From Vermamoeba vermiformis (taxonomy: Eukaryota > Tubulinea > Echinamoebida), in NCBI GenBank assembly GCA_045837725.1, contig JBEWZL010000073.1, positions 62,001 to 126,000 of the forward strand: a stretch of DNA of 64,000 nucleotides. Reading direction: 5' to 3'. Both the position numbers and the translations under genes were made by a program. The notes under the pieces are model-generated. The model was not told the origin of the DNA, made no database searches, and saw only the letters and a list, made by a program, of their open reading frames with translations. Of this stretch, positions 23,763 to 36,119 are shown piece after piece (the stretch's first letter is position 1; each line of letters begins with the position of its first letter).

Positions 23763-24354
23763 TGATTAAGCATACCTTATCCGGATAAGTTTTTACTTTG
23801 CCAGGACCAAAACAAAGGCGGACGTCCCGTCCGCCAAAAATTTTTCATCCATCCGTGGACATTGCGTCCGTCCGGGGTCACTGCGTCCGCTGATGTTGGT
23901 AATTGACCAACTTATACCAAACTCGGCCATTAGCATCATTGGACCCAAGAAACACTACTGTTGGCGTCAGGAGGCTTTGGGCTAAACGCCAGAGGCTGAA
24001 AATGGCAATGTTCTGCAAGGAACTTAAGTACTAGAACTTTGTTCTATTGGCTGCAATACCATTGAAACTTTGGAAACTCCTAGACCTATCACTATCTAAC
24101 AAGAAAATATAAGTAATCATCAAAGATATTGTAGTGGCAGCAAATTGTAAATTTTCAGCATTAAGTATGAACCCACCCACCAGCACATGTTTGGCACAAC
24201 ACAATTATACGTATTTTATGCGACCCTGAACTTTGGCAACAATACATTGTCACCTAGCTATGAAATTTTTTTACAATCATCTATACTTTTTTATGTTGTA
24301 ACTTTGTCCAGTATGGTGGCAAACCTTGTTATAATGAAGGGATATGCTTAATCA
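23763..24354. repeat. imperfect inverted pair TGATTAAGCATACC / GGATATGCTTAATCA
   Basis: TGATTAAGCATACC at 23763-23776 returns in inverted form at 24340-24354, 592 bases apart, with one mismatch over about 14 bases. A second inverted pair, built on GGACGGGACGTCC, lies near 23821-23843 and 24432-24456. The order of the pairs does not nest, so this is not one simple hairpin. A small non-autonomous element with terminal inverted repeats at 23763 and 24354 is possible; no transposase is visible. Confidence 0.35.
23885..24185 (+). repeat. dispersed repeat, copy 1
   Basis: About 300 bases containing landmarks GTAATTGACCAACTTATACC, GCTGAAAATGGCAATGTTCT and AAGTAATCATCAAA. The same landmarks occur in inverted order at 27433-27705 and in part at 27115-27255, so this is a dispersed repeat family, diverged by roughly a fifth to a quarter by eye. 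Confidence 0.7.
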
Positions 24355-24589
24355 TATACATGGCACATAGAAATCTGGTTAAAATCTTCATACTATACAA
24401 TGTATGGTCGGCGGACCGTGGCGGACGTCCAATTTTTGCCGGACGGGACGTCCGCCAAAGGCTCAGCCAGCCTGGAGGTTGGCCAGGCCAAGTTGGCCAG
24501 TGTGGCGAGCCAAGCCGAGGGGGATGGCCGGTCCGGCTCGGCTCGGCTATCCGGAGCGTTTCGGCTATCCGGAAGCAGGTAGTGGAAAT

Positions 24590-24645
24590 GGGGGTTGGCA
24601 ATCACACAGAAGTCCCAGGTTCAAATCCTGGTAACCCACTTTTTT
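24590..24645 (+). repeat. tRNA-like B-box fragment followed by T-run (SINE-like)
   Basis: CCCAGGTTCAAATCCTGGTAACCCA contains a canonical RNA polymerase III B box (GGTTCAAATCC) inside a pairable T-arm (CCAGG...CCTGG) and a run resembling an acceptor stem, followed by a long T-rich stretch. No A box or full cloverleaf is present in the preceding bases, so it is not an intact tRNA gene. It reads as the tRNA-derived part of a SINE or a truncated tRNA relic. Confidence 0.4.
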
Positions 24646-24954
24646 ATTTTTTTTTTTATTGCAGTATCATCACCCACTAACAGGGTTATAATTGTAACAC
24701 TAATAAATACCTGTTAGAAATATATTAAATTTCAATTACATCATTAATTAAAGTCAGATCTAAGCCAAAGACTGAGAGAAAACTTAGAGGTAAGTTGTAC
24801 CCTACTTAGAAGGCCCAATATAATTACAATATGTTATTATAATTGATTTTCGAAATTTTGGCACTGTCCTGAGATTCCAGAAAATATTTGTAAATTGAAT
24901 TTTTAATCTGGATCTTGTGCAGGACCGCCATAGGACACACCCTCTATATAAGGG

Positions 24955-24962
24955 CTCTTATT
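24955..24962 (+). promoter_or_regulatory. TATA box (TATATAAG)
   Basis: CTCTATATAAGGGC is the clearest TATA box in the window and stands about 130 bases upstream of the ATG at 25090, suitable for the island gene. Most other genes here lack such a box. Confidence 0.45.
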
Positions 24963-25089
24963 ATACATATATAATGTATATGGGGGGTATATCTTATATA
25001 TTTAATTCAAGTTTTTTGGTGCATTAGTAAAGTCATAGTAGATCTGCAAACATGATGCAAAAATAGTGACTTAATCTTATTGTATAGTA

Positions 25090-26835
25090 ATGGAGAGATC
25101 TCCCAAGAAGCTAAGGCGCCCCTCTAAGCGCCATTTCAAGCAACTGGTGGCAAAGGTTGCCAAAGTGCACAAGGCTGCTCAGTACACTTTGTACAAGTAT
25201 TTGAAGCGAGTTTTGAATACTGTGCCTGAGGGCAAGAAGCATCCGCCAAAACTAGTACCGTAAGTGCATTACATTGCATTATGTTTGTCTAATATTCGAT
25301 AGATCCTATCTATCAATTAGTGATGCATGTTTGATCTTCATCCATTGGCTTTGTTATAGTCCAATTATGTCCTTCTATGATGATATGGCATCCTAGCTCA
25401 ACCATTTGAGTTTATCCGTGTATGCTTGATTTGGTATCATTACGTCAAGATACAAGAACTAATGTATTCAAAGCGAAAGATTTTCCACTGAGCACATCAC
25501 CTCAACTGCAGCAGAAGAAAAAAGATTTCTGATGGAGCCAACTCCAAAACGAATAGATGGAACTCATTGCCCAGCTGAGACCAGCAGTGCACAAAAAGAT
25601 TCTCACCACAGCTTCAAGCTAAAGCGTGGGGCTTTAACAACTCTAGCAGCAACAGATTCAAGACAATACTATGTCTCAAAAGGTCGCACCAGCTGGGCTC
25701 ACAATGACCAAAAACTTTTGTCCATCTACATCAAAGACTACAAACTGTGTTGGAAAGACTTCATATGATCATAAAGGATAATTTTTGGGGTATGGCTGAG
25801 AATGGATATGAATCTGATACAGAACAGTTCCAATCATCAAATACAAGGGCAGACAATTGTCTCTGCGCCAGAAAGCAAGCAACAGTCCACAGGCACATCC
25901 GTAGTCAATGAAAATGTTGGAAGACTTAAGTACATTTAAATTCTGAAGCTCATCTGGCGCCTGGATCATCAGCTCTTTAATGTAGCATTCAGAATCTGTG
26001 CAGCACTCTACAATCTAGGATTGCCTCAGCAATCAAGAAAGATCCAGCCCCCTGCCAACCACAAGCTTTTTGTGTATGTGTTCTGTGCAGAACTCAGCAA
26101 AGTCTAATTTATTACAGGTATGAGCCAACACAAACCGCCATACAGCAGGACACTGAAGCAACAGAGCACTGCAACCTCACATTTGAAGAGTTCCTTGCCT
26201 TGCAGACAGATGGTGAAGTAGCTGAAAGAGCCCCTCCTGCAACTGAACAAGGCAATGAAGATTGGGAAGAGAACTCAGAAAGCTTATCTATCGAAGATTC
26301 TGAGGATGCAGAGCACAATGACTCTGTTTACTCCAGAGAGTATGAAAATGATGAATTTGATGAAATCCCAGAAATGGATCCCCCATCTCCTGTCCCATCA
26401 AATGCAAACCAAAGAGACAAGATCATCCGTGAAATTTTGTCAGATAGAGAGAAAAGTGAGCAATTCCAGCTATATAGACAATTGTTCTTGAACTTTGCTG
26501 AGGCAAGCAAAAAACTGCGCGATATCACTGAAGAGGCTCGTCAACGAAACTTTGGGAACCATACTTCAGATAAGAAATGGCAGTTGGCATTCTCCGTCAT
26601 GATGAAAGCCTCCAAATCATTGCAGGAAGCTGAACGCAATAACCAATTTGCAAACTTGACAGCTGAAGATGTGGAACAAGTTTACCATGAAGTTTCTCGT
26701 CTTCTAGGTACCCCAATAACACCTCCATCATCACCAACGCACTCCCCTAGCAGAAAACGAGCAGCTCCTGATGATGACAGCTCAGATGCTTCTGGCCCTA
26801 CTCAAAGTTCTGCAAAGAAGCAGAAGTCCACCTAA
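25090..26835 (+). CDS. unrecognised nuclear-type protein encoded in the repeat island
   Basis: Two exons (25090-25259 and 26118-26835) with consensus gtaagt and ttacag sites join in phase to 295 residues. The intron is 858 bases, far longer than usual here. The N-terminus is strongly basic (MERSPKKLRRPSKRHFKQLV), the middle very acidic (EDWEENSESLSIEDSEDAEH), followed by a helical charged region (DKIIREILSDREKSEQFQLY) and a C-terminal bipartite-like nuclear signal (SRKRAAPDDD ... AKKQK). No catalytic motif is visible. Codon use is AT-biased and the exons lack the iterated palindromes, unlike neighbouring genes. It may be an accessory protein of a mobile element or a recently arrived gene; the sequence does not decide. 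Splice sites and a TATA box support expression. Confidence 0.6.
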
Positions 26836-26939
26836 CTCATCTTCTTGTTAGCAGATCCTACTCAATTTCATTACTCATATATATTTAGATAATAGATATA
26901 GTGTATTCATTAAAATAAACTTTTTATCTGCAACTGTAG

Positions 26940-27035
26940 GTACTTATCCGGAAGTTGTCACTTAGCCGGGACAAATGACTTGTCCGGGACAAACAACATA
27001 TCCGGGTCGGATGACTTATCCGGGCCGGATATGTG
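26940..27035 (+). repeat. short tandem array of ACTTATCCGGG-like units
   Basis: Four or five degenerate units built on (A/T)(C/A)TT(A/G)(T/G)CCGGG with roughly 18-20 base spacing follow the island gene, among them CACTTAGCCGGGAC, GACTTGTCCGGGAC and GACTTATCCGGGCC. CTTATCCGGATAAG at 23778 is related. Probably part of the repeat family of the island. Confidence 0.5.
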
Positions 27036-27114
27036 ATACTGCATGGATATGAGAGCCAGCCTGGACTGGCCATCCTCCTTGTGGCAGGGATGAGTGTCCG
27101 TCAGTAGACAGCCT

Positions 27115-27255
27115 CCAATGTTCTGCAAAGAACTTCAGCACAAGAACTGTTCTATTTGCTGCAATACCACTTAAACTTTCAAAATAAATCGTTCTAATTA
27201 ATATGCAGATAGTAGCAATATTAATAATCAAAGAGATTGAGCGACAATAACTTGT
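27115..27255 (+). repeat. dispersed repeat, partial copy
   Basis: Shares CAATGTTCTGCAA(A/G)GAACTT, AGAACT(T)TGTTCTATT and GCTGCAATACCA with copy 1 in the same order, then diverges. Confidence 0.6.
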
Positions 27256-27317
27256 GATGGTGTCCCAGTGTGGCCGGCCAAGCCACCCTGGCCAATTTTT
27301 CCAGGAAGGATGCAGCA

Positions 27318-27400
27318 GCAGGTTCAATTCCTGCTGTAGGCAAAATTTTTGGTAAGTTTGTATGGGGGTGTGGTTGCCCCAGGTTCAATTCCTGGTATCG
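27318..27400 (+). repeat. two further B-box-like sequences (SINE-like)
   Basis: GCAGGTTCAATTCCTGC (about 27324) and CCAGGTTCAATTCCTGG (about 27381) each form a T-arm-like hairpin with a canonical B box. They lie beside repeat copies, as the 24.6 kb example does. No cloverleaf can be drawn. Confidence 0.4.
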
Positions 27401-27432
27401 GGCCAGGAAAATTGGCCTGGCCGTCCCCTGAT

Positions 27433-27705
27433 GGGTTCATACTTACGAAAAATTACTAAGTGCTGTCACTACAATGTTTTTGATGATTACTTGTATTTTC
27501 TTGTTACATACTGATAGTTCTATGTATTTTTTACATGGTATTGTTCTGTTATTTAAGTTCTTTGCAGAACATTGCCATTTTCAGCCTCCAGCAATTTGTC
27601 CAAAGCCTCTGAGCCAATAATAGTACTTTCTGGGTCCGCTGGTACTAATGGCAAAATTTGGTATAAGTTGGTCAATTACTAACATCAGAAGATGCAGCGA
27701 CCCAG
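27433..27705 (-). repeat. dispersed repeat, inverted copy
   Basis: Read on the minus strand it carries GTAATTGACCAACTTATACC, GCTGAAAATGGCAATGTTCT and AAGTAATCATCAAA in the same order as copy 1 at 23885-24185. The island is therefore flanked by inverted relatives of one family about 3.3 kb apart, with the island gene between them. Confidence 0.7.
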
Positions 27706-28341
27706 GACTGCACTAGGTTCTCACGGAATAAAAGGCTAATGCACTGAATTGTGGTGGATACCCATAAATAAGTTTGATGGTTTCCTTGCTGGCCAACCTC
27801 TACATCTGAATGCTTGCAAAACGCATAATAGCGCTGCACAGAACCATGTTGCCTTCAACAACTGGCTTGTTGTAGAACTGTGAGAGTGGTGGATGGGCTG
27901 AGTCAACTAATGCCAATCACCTACAGATGTGAAAGTATCAAAGTAACAAACAAGTCTTGTAGCCTTACCAGCCCAGCGATCTTAACTACGACTGGGCCTG
28001 GCCACAGCAGGCTGCTACTTGTTACTAAGTTTTAATTTCAAACATAAATTGAATTTGTTCCTTTTATAAACCTTGGCCCTTGCTGAAGCCAATGGTGAGG
28101 TCCTACACAAAGATCATTAGTGAATATGATAAGGCTGATGGCATGGTGGAACGTAAGATCTGGCTCTGCTTAAAGACTTAACAGGAGATGATTCAAGAGA
28201 AAAAAAATCCAGTCAATTGATTTGTAATGTTATTAGTTGTTGAATTATGACAACCTGGACAGGATGAGCAGAACATTGTTGGATACTAATTGTCATGCTT
28301 TGAAATGGACCAAGTTTTATTTAATTGCAAGACAATTGGTC

Positions 28342-30786
<2,445 letters not shown>

Positions 30787-31159
30787 GGTGATGTTGGCGC
30801 GAATAGATGATCAATGATAGGGATGGAATTATATATGTGTGTGGCAGTCTATTCGAGCTTGAACAAATAATGCTGTGCTGCACGTGACTAAATATTTTGC
30901 GCGACACTCGTCATCGAGGAAAAATCACGGAAATCGAACAACGGATCCGAGAGCTGCGACCAATCAGCGGCGCATGGTACTCGCGCACGTGGTGGTACAT
31001 TGCATCTAGCAGCTGCACCTGAGAATATCGCGAGAATGCAATTCATTTACATACACTATGTACAACGGGTGCACGTACCACATCCAGTGCTTGGCGGTAC
31101 TGTGGTACACGACAGAACAGACTACAGCGCCATTGATATATACACACACACAGGCCACA
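30787..31159. other. intergenic, MetRS upstream region
   Basis: 373 bases between the MetRS start and the 3' end of the next minus-strand gene. It contains the MetRS promoter. TGGTACTCGCGCACGTGGTGGTAC at 30976 holds a CACGTG box. No RNA gene seen. Confidence 0.35.
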
Positions 31160-32353
31160 CTACACATCAGGTGACGAGTCGTACAAGTCGCGCAGTGGTG
31201 GAAACACGAGGGTGTTCTTGGGCACGGGGATGGTGGCACCGAACAGCTTGATGGTCATCATGATCTCCTCTGGCACGGAGGTCAGTGGGGCGGTGTGGAT
31301 GGAGAGGCATATATATGTTATGTGTATGATATGGATGATATGTGTATTATAGGTGAGGTATATAGACATCAGACACTACGTACGGTGCTGCACGCCACGT
31401 GGGTTGAAATCTTTCACGAATTTCTGTTGCTGCAGTTCAAATCGTCCGCGCACTGAGAATTGTTCCGCAGAGCTCTGATTGACACGTGTCATCGAGTCCT
31501 CATCGCTGTCCTCACCCTCGAGCACGAGATCGGTGTTCATGATCTCCGTGCTGTCACAGTCCTCCACTTCATCTTCAATCTGATCGCTCACCTGTGCTGT
31601 GTGCTCGTAGGGGTGAGAACGGTTATGAGATGAGGGGTGAGAGGTGTTATGAGAATAGTTGTGAGAGGTGTGCTGTGTGCTGCGAGGGTCGTGCTGCGCG
31701 TCCCTCTGGTGTGCAGTGTGCTCGTCCTCGCTGTCCTCCATGGCATCGCGCTCCTCCTCCTCCTCGCTGCTCGAAGACACGTGCACTACCTCGTGGTGCC
31801 TGACACGTGTGCGCGGTGCAGTGCTCGCTCGCGTCGTGCGACTGGTGCGCTGAGGTATAGCATTGCTCGTGCCTCTCCTCGCGCCAGTCACCTTGTAGAG
31901 GGCCAGGCGCAGTGTGGTGTCGTACTGGACAGTGTCAGTTGATTTGGATCGATGTGCGTGTATATATATAGAGAGCTATAGTATAGTGTACAAGTCGTGG
32001 CTCAAAAGGTAATTGGAAATAATAATATGAGCATAAAATATAATTTATCAAATAATATTATAATTTTAAATAAAATAGCATTTCCGGCAATGCAGTTGAT
32101 ATACTAATACCTTTCGTTTAATTGCATCGACAACTCCAGCTAGATTGCGGTAAGGCGGGCACACAAATGTCCCCACACGTACAGTCGCCGTGACAAATCC
32201 TTGCTCTTTTAAGAATTTGTGGCCGCGAATAGCATTGCTAAGAGGCGCGCACTTCTTATAGCCGAGGACGCGCTTGTCTTGCGATCCATACTGCTTGATC
32301 GAAGTTTGGAGCAGCGCGAGTGCGCATTGTACTTCGTCTTCTGCATCAGTCAT
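31160..32353 (-). CDS. unrecognised 297-residue protein with conserved-looking ends and a disordered His/Ser/acidic middle
   Basis: Three exons (32353-32111, 31924-31384, 31269-31160) join in phase with good sites. The first exon (MTDAEDEVQCALALLQTSIK, GHKFLKEQGFVTATVRVGTF) is a compact helical domain of about 80 residues. It recalls PUB or other small helical protein-interaction domains only weakly. The middle is basic, then very acidic (SSSSEEEEERDAMEDSEDEH) with a His/Ser tract (HTSHNYSHNTSHPSSH). The end is short and looks constrained (IKLFGATIPVPKNTLVFPPL). One could read it as two genes because the first intron is 186 bases, but phase and the absence of a second start codon favour one. 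Function unknown. Confidence 0.6.
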
Positions 32354-32528
32354 TATAGGTACTCGATCATAGTTAAGTGGTTGCTCAGTCTCGATGCAAA
32401 TTAAACTGAACGGCCGCACGAGTACGTGGTCAGATCCCCTTTTGGCCAGGGCCGTTCATAGCCGCGATTAAATACCGCACCAGCAATAGCGCCATACACT
32501 GTACAAGTCGGTCTTTATTATTGCCCTA

Positions 32529-34370
32529 CTACTGATGCAGCGCACGATGAAATGCGGGCAAGCTCTCGAGGGCTTCAATGACCTGGCGCGCAAAGGTTTG
32601 ATCGCTGAATTGTTGCAAAGACTCTCGTGCATTCATTTGCAGATCACGACGCTGCTGCTCAGTCATTTGCAGCACTTGTTCGATGGCACGTGCGTATTCA
32701 TCCGCGGTCGAGGCGAGCAGACCAGTCGCGCGACCATTGAACGGCACCACAATGTCCTCGCGCGGTCCAGCGCTGTTGTGCGCAATGACAATGGTGCCAG
32801 CTGCCATCATCTCCACGACACCAATGCCAAAGTGCTCGTCGCGCATGGTGTGCAGACCAATCAGGGCACGTGCGTAGTACTCGCGCAGCAGCACGTCATT
32901 CGGCACATTGCACACCACGCGCACGTGATCCTGCGTGGTTCAGTGAATGCACTCCCAATTAGGCAACACAGTGCTTACCTCAAGGTGATACTGTCCAATC
33001 AGTCGTTGCAGTTGTTCGACGATAGCGCGGTCCTCAGCCTTGTCGCGCACACTGCCGATCATGCACAGCTGCATCGTGCTCGTGGGATTGCGTTCTAAAA
33101 ATAGCTTGAACGCCTCCACTTGCAGCACGTGATTCTTCTCGGGTCTGCACTCCACGGTCAGTACGCTACTACACGTGTCTACGGATGACTTGCCTGAACT
33201 GCGCGATGGAGATGATCACGTGCTCGCGCGGTGTCAGGGCCAGTGCCACCAATCGCTCCACATTGCACGGCGGATAAATCAAGTGCAGCCGCTGCGCACG
33301 TGCTCCTCTCAACGCCCATTGGTCTATCATGTGCGCGCGTGTCCAGCTCGAATTGACCTGTGCATGGAGGTGAGTGCGTGACAGGTGTCAAACAAGTGAC
33401 AGGTGTCAAATGGCGTACCATGACGAGTTGCGTCCACTGTCCGACCCAGCGGTACGCGAGACCGAACAGCGCGTAGTAGAACAGCTTGGCGCGTGTCTTG
33501 AGCGTGCTGTCGCTGACACGTGACGCGTTGTTGAAGTCACGTGCGCGCGAACTGACCTTGCGCACCATGTCCGCGCTGAGGGTCGGGTAGTGCGTGTAGC
33601 AGGCCACGGTGCAGCCTGCCAGGGCCGCGAAGGGATAGGTGAAGGCGTAGCCCATGGAATCTGCGCGAGTCAGTGTTTGACACCTGTCACAACGCATCAC
33701 TCACGTACCTACAAACACGTGCGGTCTCAGCGCGCGCAATGCTTCGAGCACCAGCGGAATGGCGCCGAAACTCTGTCCCAAGAGTCTGAAGTAGGTGTAT
33801 CTGGACCAGCGTGGTCAGTTACAATCCTCATATATATATACAGTGTCCGTATAGTACCTGCTAGGCTCCACCCAATAGCGTTTCTTCAAGAACACAAATT
33901 CGATGTCCTCGCGCAGTTCGATCGCAAAGTTTTTCTGCCGAAGTCGGATCAGTTCAGCTGATTGGACGAGTTTGATATTGTACCTTAACATTTGCCAATA
34001 TCGACTCTTTAGTCTCTTTGTAATCGCCTGTGTAGACGCAGATGCGGATCTGTCCTTTGTTGTCAGGGTGCTGTTGAATAGCACCAATCATCTTCCACAA
34101 CACGCGCTCACCGCCACCACCGTCATTGCTGCAATAGGATGTAATTAGGGTCATAGAGTAGGCAGCTCGTGGAATAATTACAATTAATTCTCAAAAATAC
34201 TGTATCGAATGATCGCCCTATACTTCGATATGCACGTACCAATAGGGATGAAAGAATGCAATGGTGAATTTATTCGGCCATTTGGGCACTGAAAGTCGCA
34301 GTGCAATGAATCCACACGACAGCGCAGCTACTACGAGCACTGTGAGGTATGTCAACACTGCCACTAACAT
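32529..34370 (-). CDS. ALG11: ALG11, GDP-Man:Man3GlcNAc2-PP-dolichol alpha-1,2-mannosyltransferase
   Basis: Eight exons (34370-34240, 34128-33984, 33934-33858, 33800-33709, 33660-33419, 33357-33194, 33144-32979, 32930-32529) close to 472 residues. The enzyme adds the fourth and fifth mannose to the dolichol-linked oligosaccharide on the cytosolic face of the ER. Seen: an N-terminal membrane anchor (MLVAVLTYLTVLVVAALSCG), CNDGGGGERVLWKMI, FVFLKKRYWVEPSRYTYF, DSMGYAFTYPFAAL, VNSSWTRAHMIDQWAL, FRPEKNHVLQVEAF and the GT4 donor site HFGIGVVEMMAAGTIVIAHN. The intron between exons 6 and 7 (33145-33193) begins with GC (ttcag|gcaagt) instead of GT and is required for frame and for QFRPEKNH. Confidence 0.95.
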
Positions 34371-34670
34371 GTTGTCATTAGGTGTGGTTGTGGTTAAATA
34401 ATGTGGTGACGTAAGTAATTATTGCGTGCACACTCGGCACTGACACGTCCGCAAGGCTCGATAAGCGGAAATTTCATGGACAACAACAGATATTGCCGCG
34501 TCACTCAGCGAGCAGTGTTCAGCGAATATCATCTGTCACTGCACGCAAGAGATTGACACTGCCACGTGACATTCCTTCTGCCTCGATATACTTTATTATT
34601 ATTCCTATGTACAACAGGTGCCCCGAGCGAGCAGCACTAATGAGCTCTGCCAGTGCGTGTCTCGTGTCCC

Positions 34671-35976
34671 TTACAACGCCTGTCTCTTGCGTGCAGTGTT
34701 CATGTAGGGCCGCAGCACCCACTCGTTGTCGGCTTCGTTCATCTCCACCGTACCGAGCTTGATCTGGTACAGTTGCAGTTCAAAACGAGGTCCTAGTTCT
34801 ACGAGCTCAATGTCCTTGCCTTGACGTCTATATACATGGTGGCTGTATTCTCAAAGGTTAATTCACTGCTCGAACACATCTGGAACTGCGTACCGGAATG
34901 AAATGAAGTCGTTCTGATTCACAAAAGATGCTACTCGCTTGCTGCTCTCTTTGTTGGGAGGAAATAGTGCTTTTAATATATTTTGCACGCGCTCGCCGAG
35001 CTTGGTGTTGAAATTGGCGAAGATCAGATGCGGAAACTGCGTGGGCATTGTACCCATGTTCTGCAGAGTGTGAGTACGAGGAAATGGAGCCACATCATAT
35101 ATATAATGGTCCTTACACCAATATCGTGACGAGTGAGCACATTGTGCAGTGCAAAGTAGGCAGTAGGTCCGTAGGGCAGATGTGACACGATGAGACCGTC
35201 AGGCTGACCACTGTAGCGAATAGAGTGCGTTAATGTATGTACTAAGGACCTCGCACATGCACTTCGTACCGCGTCTCATGCACGAGAATGAGGTCAGTGA
35301 CGCCCGATCGACGACAAGATTCGACCAGCTCGGGCAAGACATTGGCACCTCTGTTCACGCGCTCAGCATTGGGCAGCAAGATCTTCAACTCCTTGACGAA
35401 CTGCGTCAGCTTGGAGGACGGATCGCGCGAAGTAGTGAGCATAATCTTGGGCTCGTAAGTGCCCAGCTTGGCGTACTCGTCATCGAGCAGATTGGGCAGT
35501 GAAGCGTGTTTCTGTGCGCTGTTAGTGCCGCTAATGCAACATATAGTGTCTTGTGTGCACGTACATCATCTTCGAGTTGAATTTCTTTCATCAGATCTTC
35601 TGCTTCTTTTCGCAGCTCTGTTGGGATCGGCTTGCCCTCTGCAACAAAACGGTAAAAAAATAATTCTTTAAAAGAATACACGTATTTGACTGCGTTTATA
35701 TTAATAGTATAGCTAAATGGTTAATTTGATTATTTTTAAAATTCTCGATCGCGATCAGATCCAGATTCAAAACAGCGTTAAATTAATACCTTGCAATGCC
35801 TCGCGTATTTTCTTCTTTTTTTCATATGTCTCGCGTTCTTTGCCAATCAGACTGCGGCGATACAAATATTCTTTCCGCAACCGTGTCATACGTCGGATCT
35901 GCAACAGTGGATGAGTATTGTGCGTTACATTAATCTCTAGTCTGCGCAGCTAAGTGCTGTATATACTCACCGACAT
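34671..35976 (-). CDS. IMP4: IMP4, Brix-domain component of the U3 snoRNP
   Basis: Seven exons (35976-35971, 35898-35790, 35638-35565, 35511-35270, 35210-35117, 35060-34894, 34827-34671) close to 282 residues, about the usual IMP4 length. The first coding exon is only six bases (Met-Ser). The protein begins IRRMTRLRKEYLYRRSLIGK, then has EGKPIPTELRKEAEDLMKEI and the Brix domain: IMLTTSRDPSSKLTQFVKEL, TDLILVHETRGQPDGLIVSH, LPYGPTAYFALHNVLTRHDI, FVNQNDFISFR and ELVELGPRFELQLYQIKLGT. IMP4 works with IMP3 and MPP10 in the nucleolus to pair U3 with pre-rRNA for 18S processing. Two donors had to be placed inside apparently open sequence to keep the family alignment, and phase confirms both. Confidence 0.95.
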
Positions 35977-36119
35977 GTTTGTGCTGTTGTTGCTGTGCTT
36001 GTGCTGTGATTGACCACCGCACCATTCAGTCAGTTTTTATCGCGGAGTGCACCAACACGTGTAGCAGTCCACCACTCACATACCCGTGTTAATATATATA
36101 TATCGCACACACATCGCAT

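Larger units (their letters stand above)
23317..28341. other. AT-richer repeat island lacking the iterated palindromes
   Basis: Five kilobases with a different texture from the flanks: lower GC, long intergenic stretches, dispersed repeats in both orientations, tRNA-like B-box sequences and a single recognisable two-exon gene. I found no CACGTG, TTCACTGAA/TTCAGTGAA or CTATTTTTAG in it, although these are frequent on both sides. It looks like material accumulated by transposition between PGS1 and MetRS. The 27706-28341 part and 23317-23760 show no gene that I can recognise. Confidence 0.65.

Noticed and set aside
24590-24640. Complete tRNA gene
   Set aside because: B box and T-arm are present but no A box, anticodon arm or matching acceptor stem at the required distance.
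25090-26835. Virus-derived gene or part of a virus-like element
   Set aside because: Basic-acidic composition alone is not evidence. No polymerase, integrase, capsid or envelope-like sequence and no long terminal repeats are visible in the island.
31376-32353. Two separate genes at 31.2-31.9 and 32.1-32.35 kb
   Set aside because: The downstream part has no start codon, and a phase-0 join from 32111 to 31924 makes one consistent protein. One gene is simpler, though not proven.
32111-32353. Firm PUB-domain call
   Set aside because: Only a loose resemblance in one helix (HKFLKEQGF); not enough to name the domain.
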